Positions 23,678 to 33,060 of a DNA stretch of 64,000 nt are shown here, in pieces (positions within the stretch are counted from its first letter, which is position 1; every line of letters starts with the position of its first letter). A program made the position numbers and the translations under genes. The notes below the pieces were generated by a model. It was not told the DNA's origin and made no database searches. It worked only from the letters and a program-made list of their open reading frames with translations. Origin of the DNA: Allomuricauda sp. M10 (lineage in GTDB: Bacteria; Bacteroidota; Bacteroidia; Flavobacteriales; Flavobacteriaceae); the NCBI RefSeq assembly GCF_020782875.1, contig NZ_JAJGBN010000001.1:930001-994000 (forward strand), given 5' to 3'.

Positions 23678-24859
23678 ATGAACGTCACAAAAAGCATGGT
23701 TATCATAGGTGCTGGTTCGACAAAGGTCGTCCCACTGAAAGTACGTGTGGAGGCTAAGGGAACCGAAGCCCTTATCATTATAACCGGACATATTTCCGAA
23801 TGGTCGAAGGCCAGCAGCGGTGCCATCCTGAAGGACATAAAGATGGCAAAGGATGCCGGGGCCACCAAGGCCAAGATATATGTGAACACACAGGGCGGTA
23901 ACGTTATCGAGGCCAATGAGATATTGAACCTAATCGAGGACAACTTCGACAATATAACGGTGCAATGCGGGGCTTTGTGCGCTTCCGCAGGAACCATCTT
24001 CCCTGCCAAGTACAAGGCCACCGGAAAACCGAATTCCCAATTTATGATACACAAACCATCAATGTACGTTGGTGGCAATGAATCGGAAATCGAATCGAGC
24101 CTTAAGCTGCTCAAAAACCTTACTGCCGAGTACAAGGCGATGTATGCCAAAAAGTTCGGAAAGACCGAGGAAGAAATCGAGGCACTTTGGGAAAAGGGAG
24201 ATTATTGGATGAACGCCAAGGAAGCCCTTAAAATGGGTCTTATAGATGAAATCGAGGGCAACGAGGAAAAAATCGATGCCGAAACCAGATTGCAGCTAGT
24301 GGCCTGTGGTGCACCGAACATCCCAGACCTGCCCACATCCGGGCAACAACAACCACAAAATCAAAATCAAAATCAAATACCACGTATGGAGTTATCAGTA
24401 TTAGCAGTACAGTTGGGGCTACCATCTACTGCAACGCAAGAACAGGTGGACGCCAAACTGAAGGAACTTCAGGGAAAGGCTGCTAAAGCGGATGCCTTGC
24501 AAAAGGCCGCCGAAGACAAGGAAAAAGCGGAAAAGGAAGGGAAGATAAAGGCCCTTTTGGATCAGGCTGAAAAGGACAAGAAAATCGAGCCTACCATGCG
24601 CAGCAACTACGAGGCCATCGGTGAGAACAACTTGGAGCAGTTGGAGGCCATCCTTAAGAACTCCAAGCCCATTGAAGCTGTATCCAACCAATTGAACACT
24701 GGCGGCAAAGGAGGTTCCAACCCCACAGGCGAAGACCGCAGCAAGTGGACGTATCAGGATTATCAGGAAAAAGCCCCTGAAGCCCTTATCGAAATGAACG
24801 AAAAGGAACCTGAAAAGTTTTCAGCACTTGTAAATGCCCACTACAAGGAAGACCAATAA
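23678..24859 (+). CDS. Capsid protease with C-terminal scaffold (Mu gpI/Z-like)
   Basis: 393 residues. The N-terminal ~210 are a ClpP-fold serine protease with Ser103 (CASAG) and His125 (FMIHKPSM). A QNQNQ linker (~225-235) follows, then a Glu/Lys/Ala-rich coiled coil to the end. An internal ATG at 24386 (residue 237, MELSVLAVQLGLPS) could start the separate scaffold protein, as Z starts inside I in Mu. It cleaves scaffold and itself during prohead maturation and lies just before the capsid gene. Confidence 0.88.
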   Translation: MNVTKSMVIIGAGSTKVVPLKVRVEAKGTEALIIITGHISEWSKASSGAILKDIKMAKDAGATKAKIYVNTQGGNVIEANEILNLIEDNFDNITVQCGALCASAGTIFPAKYKATGKPNSQFMIHKPSMYVGGNESEIESSLKLLKNLTAEYKAMYAKKFGKTEEEIEALWEKGDYWMNAKEALKMGLIDEIEGNEEKIDAETRLQLVACGAPNIPDLPTSGQQQPQNQNQNQIPRMELSVLAVQLGLPSTATQEQVDAKLKELQGKAAKADALQKAAEDKEKAEKEGKIKALLDQAEKDKKIEPTMRSNYEAIGENNLEQLEAILKNSKPIEAVSNQLNTGGKGGSNPTGEDRSKWTYQDYQEKAPEALIEMNEKEPEKFSALVNAHYKEDQ

Positions 24860-24941
24860 AAACCAATACATAAACAGAAACGTCCCAAATCCTGATCAGG
24901 GCTTGACCCCAAGGAGCATTAAAAACAAAACAGATTCACTA

Positions 24942-25919
24942 ATGAAAGCAAAAACAATCTTAAGGTCGATTATGGCATTGATTGCCATCGTGGTCACTGC
25001 GTTCGCATACTCACATGACACACCGGAAGTATCCGTTGCCATGGCAGTTGCCATGAACGAACTGGCGGAAAAGGAACTTATCAAGCATTTTAGGCACAAG
25101 GGAACTTGGTTGGAGCGTGTGCCGTCCAAGAACAAGTGGGTAAACAACGATGTCATCAAGTTGACCGAGATCGGTGCCGACCCAGCGGTATTGATAAATA
25201 ACAATACCTACCCTATTCCGGTAAGTAGCAGAACGGACGACAGTGTTGCCATTTCCCTGTACAAATACGATACCGAGAATACCAAGATCACCGATGATGA
25301 AGTGTATGCCCTTCCATACGATAAGCCCGGAAGTGTGCAGGAACAGCACCGTGAGACCTTGGAGGAAGTAACGGAGGATCATGCCCTGCACTCCTTGGCC
25401 CCTGCCGGAAACACTGCCAATACTCCCATCATAGAGACTACCGGGGAGGATGACGGAACCGGAAGGAAGAGACTTATCACCAAAGACCTTATCAACTACA
25501 AAAAGACCTTGGATGACCTGAAGATACCAAAGAAAGGAAGGGTTCTGGTATTGAGTTCTCAACACGTCGCAGACCTTCTTATCGAGGACAAGGCTCTTCA
25601 AGTGCAGTATCAAAATCATAAAGAGGGTTCGATTTCGGAAAATTACTATGGATTTGAGATTTACGAAAGTCTTTATAGTCCAGTATATGATGGCACTTTG
25701 GATAAGATTGCCTTTTCCAGCGTGACACCCGGAAGACAGGCATCTGTACTTTTCCATGTCAAAGCAACCGGAAAGGCAAGGGGAACCGTGAAAAGGTATT
25801 TAGCGGAATCCAGTGGAGACCCGCAGAACCGTGAGACCGTTGTAGGTTTCAGGCTCTACTTCATCGCAATCCCATTGCGTGCCAAGGGGCAGGGTGCCAT
25901 TGTTTCAGGAACCGTATAA
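24942..25919 (+). CDS. Major capsid protein with hydrophobic N-terminus
   Basis: 325 residues from the ATG at 24942; the frame is open to 24834, but this Met gives normal spacing after the scaffold gene. The body (ELIKHFRHKGTWLERVPSKN... to FRLYFIAIPLRAKGQGAIV) and position after protease/scaffold identify the Mu gpT-type capsid. The first 24 residues (MKAKTILRSIMALIAIVVTA...) look like a signal peptide or membrane anchor, which is odd for a cytoplasmic shell protein. It may be removed by the prohead protease. Confidence 0.75.
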   Translation: MKAKTILRSIMALIAIVVTAFAYSHDTPEVSVAMAVAMNELAEKELIKHFRHKGTWLERVPSKNKWVNNDVIKLTEIGADPAVLINNNTYPIPVSSRTDDSVAISLYKYDTENTKITDDEVYALPYDKPGSVQEQHRETLEEVTEDHALHSLAPAGNTANTPIIETTGEDDGTGRKRLITKDLINYKKTLDDLKIPKKGRVLVLSSQHVADLLIEDKALQVQYQNHKEGSISENYYGFEIYESLYSPVYDGTLDKIAFSSVTPGRQASVLFHVKATGKARGTVKRYLAESSGDPQNRETVVGFRLYFIAIPLRAKGQGAIVSGTV

Positions 25920-25928
25920 TAATATTAT

Positions 25929-25952
25929 AAAAGGGCGGGCCAGCACCCTTTT
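25929..25952 (+). terminator. Hairpin after the capsid gene
   Basis: AAAAGGG (25929-25935) pairs with CCCTTTT (25946-25952) around a 10-base loop. The short T-run is within the stem, so it may attenuate rather than stop transcription between capsid and lysis genes. Confidence 0.4.
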
Positions 25953-25985
25953 GCAAAAAACGGTGCGGCCTGCAACCCCAAGGGG

Positions 25986-26411
25986 ATGAAAAAAGAGATA
26001 ATCGACATAGCACTGGATGAGTTCGGCACACGGGAGATCGTTGGCCAACAGGACAACCCAGAGGTACTGAAGTACTTCGATGGAACCGGGTTCGACGGAA
26101 GGACACTTAAGGATGAGACCGCATGGTGTGCGGCCTTTGTGAATTGGGTGCTTCAGAAGGCAGGGTTTCAGGGTTCCGGCAAACTCAATGCCCGTAGCTT
26201 TTTGGAAGTCGGGGAGGCCACGGAAAGCCCTGAAAAAGGTGACATCGTGGTGCTTTGGAGGAACAGCCCGGATGATTGGCGTGGCCATGTCGGTTTTTAT
26301 GTCAGGGAATCCCAGGATCATATCTATGTCCTTGGTGGGAACCAAGGCAATGAGGTGAGTATCAAAAAATATCCGAAATCAAGGTTGTTGCAATACCGAA
26401 TGCCATGTTGA
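25986..26411 (+). CDS. Endolysin, NlpC/P60-CHAP-like (TIGR02594 type)
   Basis: 141 residues. Cys48 in TAWCAAFVNWVL, His101 in WRGHVGFYV and the LGGNQGNEVSI strand are the catalytic layout of CHAP/NlpC peptidases of the TIGR02594 group. It would cut peptidoglycan peptide cross-links at lysis. No signal peptide is present, so it needs a holin or the neighbouring membrane protein for access. It overlaps the following membrane protein gene by 7 bases. Confidence 0.8.
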   Translation: MKKEIIDIALDEFGTREIVGQQDNPEVLKYFDGTGFDGRTLKDETAWCAAFVNWVLQKAGFQGSGKLNARSFLEVGEATESPEKGDIVVLWRNSPDDWRGHVGFYVRESQDHIYVLGGNQGNEVSIKKYPKSRLLQYRMPC

Positions 26412-26716
26412 ACTGGAAGAACATAGTGGAGAACACCATTTATATCGCCCTTATCATAGCCGGGATGACCATCAACAACAAGGTGACCATATCGGAGTTC
26501 GAGGGAATGGTGCAATCCGCCATCCAAAAGGAAACCACAAAGATTGAGAACACCTTCCAGACGGAGATCAAAAAACTGAAGTCAAGGGACGGTGGAACCA
26601 TCGACCTGAAGGTGAACCCGGAAATCGACAACAAGGCCCAGACCATTGTAACGAAGGATTCAGTCCCGGAAAAAGAAGGGTTTTTTAAACGCCTGTTCGG
26701 CAAGAAAAAAAAGTAA
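26405..26716 (+). CDS. Membrane-anchored coiled-coil, possible lysis accessory
   Basis: 103 residues. An N-terminal transmembrane helix (IVENTIYIALIIAGMTI) is followed by a helical, highly charged region and a Lys-rich end (KRLFGKKKK). It is coupled to the endolysin gene by overlap. It could be a holin- or spanin-like factor, but no specific family is seen. Confidence 0.55.
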   Translation: MLNWKNIVENTIYIALIIAGMTINNKVTISEFEGMVQSAIQKETTKIENTFQTEIKKLKSRDGGTIDLKVNPEIDNKAQTIVTKDSVPEKEGFFKRLFGKKKK

Positions 26717-26729
26717 AAATCATACCACG

Positions 26730-27104
26730 ATGAAAAAACAAGAATTGGACAAAATCGCAAGTGACACTTTCAAGTCATTTCCAGATGCGGAAAAATGTTT
26801 TGTGACCACTGATGGTCAGGCATTTTTGAGCAACAACGCCGCCAGCCTGCACAAGAACACCAATAAGAAGGCCAAAGACCTGAAGGTGGTGGAATATTCC
26901 AATCCGTCCATCGGTGAAAAGCAGGAGGGCGGCAAAGGCGGTTCCAATACCGAAGTGGAATTCCCATTGACCGAAAAGGCGGTAAAGGCCATGAAGCTGA
27001 CCGACTTGCAGAAGATGGCCGAAGACCTCAAAATCGACATCAAGGAATTGGACACCAAGGCCAAGATTGCCGATGCGATCAATGAACTGAAATCAAAATC
27101 TTAA
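26730..27104 (+). CDS. Hypothetical with C-terminal SAP/HeH-like motif
   Basis: 124 residues. The linker is rich in Gly and Ser (EGGKGGSN). The C-terminus LTDLQKMAEDLKIDIKELDTKAKIADAINEL has the helix-extended-loop-helix pattern of HeH/SAP motifs. It sits between the lysis genes and the sheath, like short accessory genes in Mu-like phages. Confidence 0.55.
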   Translation: MKKQELDKIASDTFKSFPDAEKCFVTTDGQAFLSNNAASLHKNTNKKAKDLKVVEYSNPSIGEKQEGGKGGSNTEVEFPLTEKAVKAMKLTDLQKMAEDLKIDIKELDTKAKIADAINELKSKS

Positions 27105-27115
27105 ACAGGGTCTAA

Positions 27116-28333
27116 ATGGGATTTAAAGGCGCAACGGTCAGCAGGCTACAAGGTGGTCTGGGCCGTACAAACCCTACAAATGACGGGGTATGTTTACTGG
27201 TAATCGGCGGTGCCGTTGCTGCTACTGGACTGGCATTGAAAACGGCAATGGAGTTCCTGACAGTTGAGAACGCCGAGGCCGTGGGCATAGACCCATCCTA
27301 TGACGATACCAATTCTATCTTGGCACACCACCATATCGATGAATTCTTCAGGCTGTCACCGAACGGGAACCTTTTTGTGGTTCTTGATGACGACACCTTG
27401 ACCAACACTGAACTTAAGGACATCCTTAAGGCCAACAGCCGTATCAAAATGGTCGGCTTTGTCAGGAACAATGCCGTGGCCATCGTGGACTTCCCTGCGT
27501 ACATGGCCCAAAAACAGGCCATCGTGGACGAACTTAGGGCGGAGAACCGAAACGTGAGTTCCATACTTGTGGAGGGCAATGTCTTTGATGATGAGACCTT
27601 GGTCGCCGCTTATCCCGATAACAGGACGGAGGAAGTTGACAATGTCAGCGTTGTGATAGCGCAAGACCCTGTCATCGCCGCCCTGAAGGTCGCTTATACA
27701 AACTATGCGGCCATTGGAACCGCATTGGGCGCACTTTCCGTGCGTGGGGTGCATGAGAACTTGGGTTCCGTTGACATAGAGAACAAGCCAAGCCCGTACA
27801 AGGGCAATAGGGACTATCCTTTGACGGATACCGCCCGTGGCCGTTGGTTAAGTGCCAACCTTCAGAACGGAAACCCGTTCAGTGGCCTTTCCGCTACGGA
27901 GATACAGGCCCTGAACGACAAGGCTTACATCTTTGTGGGCAACTACAATGGATATGCCGGACTTTTCTTCAGTGATTCACATACTGCCACTGAAGCTGCA
28001 AGCGACTATGGCCGCATCGAACTGAACCGTATTTGGGACAAGGGTGCCGATTTGGTGAGAACCACGCTGCTGCCCCGTGTCAAGTCCAATTTGGGTACAA
28101 ACCCGGACACTGGTGCGATTTCAGCCGTGGAGGCTGCGGAACTTCAAAGATTGGCCCTTGATGCATTGACCACCATGGTCACAGCTGGGGAGTTGAGCGG
28201 TGCGGATGTCTATATCGACCCCTCACAGGTTCTGGCCAATGATGATCCTTTGAAGGTCAAGATTCAACTTGTAGTGAACAATATCATCCACGAAATCGAT
28301 GTGGAACTAGGTCTGACCAAAAAACTATCATAG
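27116..28333 (+). CDS. Contractile tail sheath protein (DUF2586-like)
   Basis: 405 residues. The N-terminal MGFKGATVSRLQGGLGRTNPTNDGVCLLVIGG is the typical strand-rich start. The C-terminal domain ends DPLKVKIQLVVNNIIHEIDVELGL, the inter-subunit arm. It forms the contractile outer tube and makes this a myophage. The tube gene starts immediately after its stop. Confidence 0.8.
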   Translation: MGFKGATVSRLQGGLGRTNPTNDGVCLLVIGGAVAATGLALKTAMEFLTVENAEAVGIDPSYDDTNSILAHHHIDEFFRLSPNGNLFVVLDDDTLTNTELKDILKANSRIKMVGFVRNNAVAIVDFPAYMAQKQAIVDELRAENRNVSSILVEGNVFDDETLVAAYPDNRTEEVDNVSVVIAQDPVIAALKVAYTNYAAIGTALGALSVRGVHENLGSVDIENKPSPYKGNRDYPLTDTARGRWLSANLQNGNPFSGLSATEIQALNDKAYIFVGNYNGYAGLFFSDSHTATEAASDYGRIELNRIWDKGADLVRTTLLPRVKSNLGTNPDTGAISAVEAAELQRLALDALTTMVTAGELSGADVYIDPSQVLANDDPLKVKIQLVVNNIIHEIDVELGLTKKLS

Positions 28334-28765
28334 ATGAACAACACTAGGATCATAAACCACTTTGGAAAGGTTGCCGGATGGAATTCAACCACCGTAAGAT
28401 TGCTTGGGCGTGATGTTATCGGCATTACGGAACTCATGTACAATGACAATCAGGAGATAGAGGGCGTAAAGGGCGCAGGTGCATTTGATGTCGGCGTTGG
28501 TGAAGGGAACTATCAGGCCACGGCCTCGATAACCTTGACGCAGGAGGAACGCCTTGCACTGCTGAATTCATTGCCTCCGGGCATCAGAATCCAACAGATC
28601 GATGCATTCCCCATCATTGTGGCCTATGACTACAATGGAACCATCTACACGGACGTGATCCGTGCCTGTAGGTTCAAGAACAACGGGGTGGAGGTCAAAC
28701 AGGGCGATAAGTCCATTGCATTCAAGTTTGAACTGTACACGCCTGCAATTGACTGGAACGTATAA
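28334..28765 (+). CDS. Tail tube protein
   Basis: 143 residues, a compact beta-rich protein (GRDVIGITELMYNDNQEIEGVKGAGAFDVGVGEGNYQATASITLTQEE) directly after the sheath and before the tail-assembly chaperone, the fixed position of the tube. It forms the inner tail tube. Confidence 0.75.
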   Translation: MNNTRIINHFGKVAGWNSTTVRLLGRDVIGITELMYNDNQEIEGVKGAGAFDVGVGEGNYQATASITLTQEERLALLNSLPPGIRIQQIDAFPIIVAYDYNGTIYTDVIRACRFKNNGVEVKQGDKSIAFKFELYTPAIDWNV

Positions 28766-28782
28766 CAAATCATAAAACAACC

Positions 28783-29130
28783 ATGGCAGAGAAAAAAAGG
28801 AAGTTCAAGGAAATCACCAAAGAGGATATTTCCGGATGGAAAAAGACCAAGGGAAAGCTGAAGGAAGTAAGCATTCCCTTGGATGATGAAGACATTGATG
28901 GCGAATGCGCAAGGTTCGTCATCTGCAAACCAACCAAAAACCTGCTCCCGGCAATCACGGAATATGGTAAACAAGAAAACATCGATGCCCTTAATAATTT
29001 GCTTATTACCAACTGTGTGTTGGGCGGGGATATGGACTATCTCGATTCCGATGTTGATGTTTACCTAGCGGTTATCGAGGAAGTGGGAAAGCTTATGCAA
29101 GCAAGGCGGGTGACCTCAAAAACCTTATAG
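28783..29130 (+). CDS. Tail assembly chaperone, zero-frame product (gpG-like)
   Basis: 115 residues. Its stop lies shortly after the slippery heptamer GGGAAAG at 29085-29091. A second frame without its own good start follows. Genes in this position, between tube and tape measure, encode the chaperones that coat the tape measure during tail assembly. The short form corresponds to lambda gpG. Confidence 0.8.
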   Translation: MAEKKRKFKEITKEDISGWKKTKGKLKEVSIPLDDEDIDGECARFVICKPTKNLLPAITEYGKQENIDALNNLLITNCVLGGDMDYLDSDVDVYLAVIEEVGKLMQARRVTSKTL

Positions 29131-29360
29131 ACCGCTTTGCGCTAGAGGTCAATGACGACGACCATGGCAGCGAGCAATGGGTGGAACAGGTAAACGCCAT
29201 CATCAGAAGGTACTATAACCTTGACCCAGACAAGCTGTCCGACGAGCAATGGGCCAGAATCTATAACGAATTCCTGTATACCGAAGAAATACGATTGACA
29301 AACCTTAAAAACGTCTTCACGGCGGCTTTGACCAAAGTCCTGAACGAAGCATTTGGATAG
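28783..29360 (+). CDS. Tail assembly chaperone, -1 frameshift product (gpGT-like)
   Basis: Fusion of 103 zero-frame codons (through AAG at 29089-29091) with 89 codons of the -1 frame, about 192 residues, ending TAG at 29358-29360, one base before the tape measure ATG. In the -1 frame the tail reads KNLIDRFALEVNDDDHGS...RIYNEFLYTEEIRLTNLKNVF. The phase is exactly G GGA AAG, as for canonical tandem slippage, and the heptamer is the same as in phage lambda G-T. Confidence 0.85.
29085..29091 (+). promoter_or_regulatory. Programmed -1 frameshift site GGGAAAG
   Basis: X-XXY-YYZ phase checked from the start codon at 28783: GTG GGA AAG becomes GGG AAA GCT after slipping. GCTTATGCAAGCAAGGCGGG follows at once and may offer a modest stem. 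Confidence 0.8.
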
Positions 29361-31451
29361 ATGAGTACCACCACCACATCATGGGTTCTGGAACTGATAG
29401 ACAAGGTAAGTGCGCCTTTGAGGTCTATCCAAAAATCAGGTACGTCAACGTATGACACCATCGACAAGATAAACGACCGCATCAAGGTACTTGATACTAG
29501 GTCATCACAACTATCCAAAAACTTAAAGCGGATGACCGTTGCCGCAGGTGCCATCGCACTTTTGGGAGCGGGTGCCGTACAGTTCGAGGACGGTATGGCC
29601 CGTGCCAATACCATGGCACAGGTGGGCGAACGCCAATTGGCGGGGTACACCTCCCAGATAAAGGAGATCGCCACGGTCGTACCCATTGCCAAACAGCAAC
29701 TTTCGGAAGGTCTTTACAATACCATAAGTGCCGGGGTTCCCAAGGACAATTGGATCACTTTTCTTAGGGACAGTTCCAAGGCCGCCATTGCCGGAAATGC
29801 GGACTTGGGATTGGTAGTCGATGCCACGGCATCATCAATCAAGGCCTATGGCGATTCTTGGGAAAATGCCTCACTGGTTCAGGACAGGTTCCAGAAGACC
29901 GTTGAATTGGGGCAGATACCATCATTGCAGGCATTGGCCACGGCGTTGCCAAGGGTGACGGCCGTAGGTGCGAAGCTGAAGGTGAGCCAACAGGAACTTT
30001 TGGGTGTGTTCGCCACGGCTTCCGGTGTGATGGGTGCGCCCGCAGAGGTGGCCACACAGTTCAGTGCGGTGCTTTCGGCATTGTTGAAGCCCGGTTCGGA
30101 GGCCATAGAAATGGCCAAGAACTTGGGCATTGCATTTGACGCCAAGAGCATTGGGCGGGCAGGTGGTCTTCAGAACTACATCAACCAGCTTATGCCCCGC
30201 ATTCAGGCATTCGCCGATAAGACCGGAACCACACAGGAGGAAATCATCGGGAAGCTTTTCGGGAGCCAAGAGGCCATTAAACTGGTCATAGGTCTTGGCG
30301 GGGAACTGGCGCAGTCTTGGACTACCAATACTGCCCAGATCGGAAATGCGGCCGGGTCTGTTCAGAAGGCCTTTGAGATAATGAAAAAGACAACAAAGTC
30401 GCAAATGATCCTGATGAAGAATGCATGGAGCAATGTGGTAGGCTCCATTTTTACCATTCTTGCCCCTTTTATAAAGCTTATTTCACAGGCAACCGGGGAG
30501 GTCGCCCAATGGATCGTGAGGTTCATGGAGGCCAACCCTGTTTTTTCCAGATTCGTGGTCATCGGTGCCGGGTCAATATTCATTTTGACAGGATTGTTGA
30601 CGGCCATAACCTTGGTCAGTGTCAGGCTCAACCTGATGCACATGAAACTGCTTCGTGCCGCATTGTCGTCCAACGTGTTCACATCGAGCATGGCCAAGGC
30701 GACCTTGGCGATCTGGAACTTTGTCAGGGCAGGTGCAAGACAATTGGTGCTTTTGGCCGGACAGGCGACCGGATACCTTCTTTCGGGTGCCTACCTGTTG
30801 GGTTCGTTCATTGTCGGACTGATAAGTGCCACAGCTGCACAATGGGGATTGAACGTGGCCATGAACGCCAACCCGATAGGGCTTATCGTTCTGGGCATTG
30901 CGGCGGTCATAGCCATCATCGTGGTGATGGTGAAGTATTGGGACAATATCAAGGCTGCCATCGCCAAGTTTACGGCATGGGCCGTCAAGAACAATCCCTT
31001 TGAGTGGCTGGTCACTATTATCGACAAGGTCTTTCCGGGATTCAGGGAAAAGATTGAAAGGTTGAAGGAATGGGTAAAGAACCTATTGCTTGGCGTGTGG
31101 GAGAGCATCAAGAAGGTATGGCAGAGCATTAAGGAATTCTTTGGCTTTGGCGATGACAGCACCGAGGTAGAGATAAAGGTCACCAATAAGACAAACCCGG
31201 AGGACATCGATGTACCGAACCCAACGGCCACCGTGACCAATTTGGGCAATGGCGGTGCAGACCCGTCCAATGAACAGCCAGTGGTGAGCGGCGACGGAAA
31301 AGGGGCAAAGATACTCACCATGAACCTTGACATCGTGAACAACTTCAATCTAAGTCCCGGAAACTGGAAGGGCAAGGTTGATGAGTTGGCCGATGAGATA
31401 GTGGGCAGGATAAATGACCGTCTTCGTGACGGTGCAATAGCGTTGAACTGA
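29361..31451 (+). CDS. Tape measure protein, Mu-like phage
   Basis: 696 residues. Helical N-terminal half; TP901-type core (EIATVVPIAKQQLSEGLYNTISAGV..., QELLGVFATASGVMGAPAEVATQFSAVLSALLKPG). Hydrophobic helices lie at ~365-430 and ~490-530, and a Gly/Asn-rich C-terminus follows. It sets tail length and probably helps DNA cross the membrane. Start follows the chaperone stop directly. Confidence 0.88.
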   Translation: MSTTTTSWVLELIDKVSAPLRSIQKSGTSTYDTIDKINDRIKVLDTRSSQLSKNLKRMTVAAGAIALLGAGAVQFEDGMARANTMAQVGERQLAGYTSQIKEIATVVPIAKQQLSEGLYNTISAGVPKDNWITFLRDSSKAAIAGNADLGLVVDATASSIKAYGDSWENASLVQDRFQKTVELGQIPSLQALATALPRVTAVGAKLKVSQQELLGVFATASGVMGAPAEVATQFSAVLSALLKPGSEAIEMAKNLGIAFDAKSIGRAGGLQNYINQLMPRIQAFADKTGTTQEEIIGKLFGSQEAIKLVIGLGGELAQSWTTNTAQIGNAAGSVQKAFEIMKKTTKSQMILMKNAWSNVVGSIFTILAPFIKLISQATGEVAQWIVRFMEANPVFSRFVVIGAGSIFILTGLLTAITLVSVRLNLMHMKLLRAALSSNVFTSSMAKATLAIWNFVRAGARQLVLLAGQATGYLLSGAYLLGSFIVGLISATAAQWGLNVAMNANPIGLIVLGIAAVIAIIVVMVKYWDNIKAAIAKFTAWAVKNNPFEWLVTIIDKVFPGFREKIERLKEWVKNLLLGVWESIKKVWQSIKEFFGFGDDSTEVEIKVTNKTNPEDIDVPNPTATVTNLGNGGADPSNEQPVVSGDGKGAKILTMNLDIVNNFNLSPGNWKGKVDELADEIVGRINDRLRDGAIALN

Positions 31452-32089
31452 TGAAACAGTATGATGTTGCCACGCTCTTTGAAATAGCTTTCGGAATAAA
31501 GAACTACGCTCTTTACCGACCTGAAGGTGTTGGCACCCCACCAAATCCGCCCGGATTCAATTTCAGTGGGATAAAGGTGCTTGAAGATGTCCAAGAGGCT
31601 TCCCGGTTGAGTTACATGGGAACTCCCATTGTGTTTCCTATCAAGTTTCGTGGCGGAAACTATAATACGTACAAAGTAACAGGTGAAATTGAAAGATTTC
31701 CGATTGAGGACTTTGAACTACCTGCCGCCACCTTGGTCAACTTTAGGAGGGCCAAGATTTTAAGTACCACCAATGCCTTGGCCAATAGCGGAACAGTGAA
31801 GGAAATGTATGGATTCGATGATTGGACGGTTGACATCCGTGGCCTATGTCTTCGTGATCCTGGGCATCCTACTGCAAAGACAGCCTACGAACAACATGAA
31901 AAGCTTCTGGATTTTGAAAAAATAGCGGACAGCGTGGTAGTTGTGGGCGACTTGTTTGCAAGCAAGAACATCCACCACTTGGTCATCAAGGAAATCGACT
32001 TCAAACAGGTTCAGGGCAAGCCGGGTGTGATACCATTTTATTTAAGATGTGTAAGTGATAGTTCAACCGAATTAATTGGGGCATTATAA
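31451..32089 (+). CDS. Baseplate-proximal protein (DUF6046-like)
   Basis: 212 residues. YMGTPIVFPIKFRGGNYNTYKVTGEIERFPIEDFELPAATLVNFRRAK is a pattern I associate with a Bacteroidota-specific tail protein placed between tape measure and hub, in the slot of LysM-type tail proteins of Mu. One-base overlaps with both neighbours. Function inferred from position. Confidence 0.6.
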   Translation: MKQYDVATLFEIAFGIKNYALYRPEGVGTPPNPPGFNFSGIKVLEDVQEASRLSYMGTPIVFPIKFRGGNYNTYKVTGEIERFPIEDFELPAATLVNFRRAKILSTTNALANSGTVKEMYGFDDWTVDIRGLCLRDPGHPTAKTAYEQHEKLLDFEKIADSVVVVGDLFASKNIHHLVIKEIDFKQVQGKPGVIPFYLRCVSDSSTELIGAL

Positions 32090-33060
32090 TGATTCTAGCG
32101 ATGATAGCACGGATAACGTTCCCTGCCACTGAAATTCGGAAGCAGGCAATTGTCATAAAAAAGCCCACTTCAGTAACGGTGGAAAGCAGCTGGAAGACCC
32201 TGACGGACATCGCCGCGATCACATTGGCCCGGAATGTCCGGGACTTTGACAAGCAGAAGGTGTCGGAGATATTCAGGAAAGACGACCCGGTGACCATAGA
32301 GCTGGGGTACAACGGGGAATACCAAATGGAGTTCCAAGGGTATATCAGTAAGGTTTCCGCCGACATCCCCATCAAGATTGAATGTGAGGACGAAATGCGG
32401 ATGGTCATCCGAAGACCCGTCAATGCAAGCTTCCAGAAGACCACATTGAAGGGCCTTTTTGAAAAGCTGTTGCCGGACTACGAAGTGGATGCCCTTGAAG
32501 TGGAGATCGGAGCGGTTCGGTTCGCAAAGACAAACATGGGAAAAGTGTTGGAGTTCCTGAAGGACAATTACAGCCTGCACAGCTATATGAAGGGAAAGAC
32601 CTTGGTGTGCGGGAAGATATATTCCGATGATTCCGAAAGAGACCCGATACTGTTGCACCTCGAAAAGAACGTGGTCAACAATGCCCTGAACTACAAAAGG
32701 CGGGAAGATGTCAGGATTCGCATCAATGCGGTGAGTACACTGACCAACGGCCAGAAGATAGAGGTTTCAGTGGGCGATGATGACGGGGATGAACGCCAGC
32801 TGACCTATTATGGCATCGAGGTGCGTGCCGAATTGGAAAAATTGGCCAATGAGGATTTGAAAAAATACAAAGTGGACGGTTTTGATGGCAACATCACAAC
32901 GTTCGGGATACCATACATCCAACATGGGGACAAGGTGACCGTGAAAAGCTTCATCTACCCGGACAGGGAGGGAACCTATTATGTGGAGCGGACAAAAGTG
33001 GTGTTCGATGATTCACCACAGTACAGAAGGACGAATGAATTGGGTGATAAAGTGGCATAA
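32089..33060 (+). CDS. Baseplate hub protein (Mu gpP / gp27-fold type)
   Basis: 323 residues, beta-rich. TLTDIAAITLARNVRDFDKQKVSEIFRKDDPVTIELGYNGEYQMEFQGYISKVSADIPIKIECED is the typical start of hub proteins (defined coating of a beta-barrel, then a second one). It forms the trimeric hub under the tail tube. The start may be the Met at 32101. Confidence 0.7.
   Translation: MILAMIARITFPATEIRKQAIVIKKPTSVTVESSWKTLTDIAAITLARNVRDFDKQKVSEIFRKDDPVTIELGYNGEYQMEFQGYISKVSADIPIKIECEDEMRMVIRRPVNASFQKTTLKGLFEKLLPDYEVDALEVEIGAVRFAKTNMGKVLEFLKDNYSLHSYMKGKTLVCGKIYSDDSERDPILLHLEKNVVNNALNYKRREDVRIRINAVSTLTNGQKIEVSVGDDDGDERQLTYYGIEVRAELEKLANEDLKKYKVDGFDGNITTFGIPYIQHGDKVTVKSFIYPDREGTYYVERTKVVFDDSPQYRRTNELGDKVA

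Noticed and set aside
30425..31003. 192-residue ORF inside the tape measure gene in another frame
   Set aside because: Shadow frame with Cys/His/Arg-rich composition typical of reading the wrong frame of a GC-richer gene.
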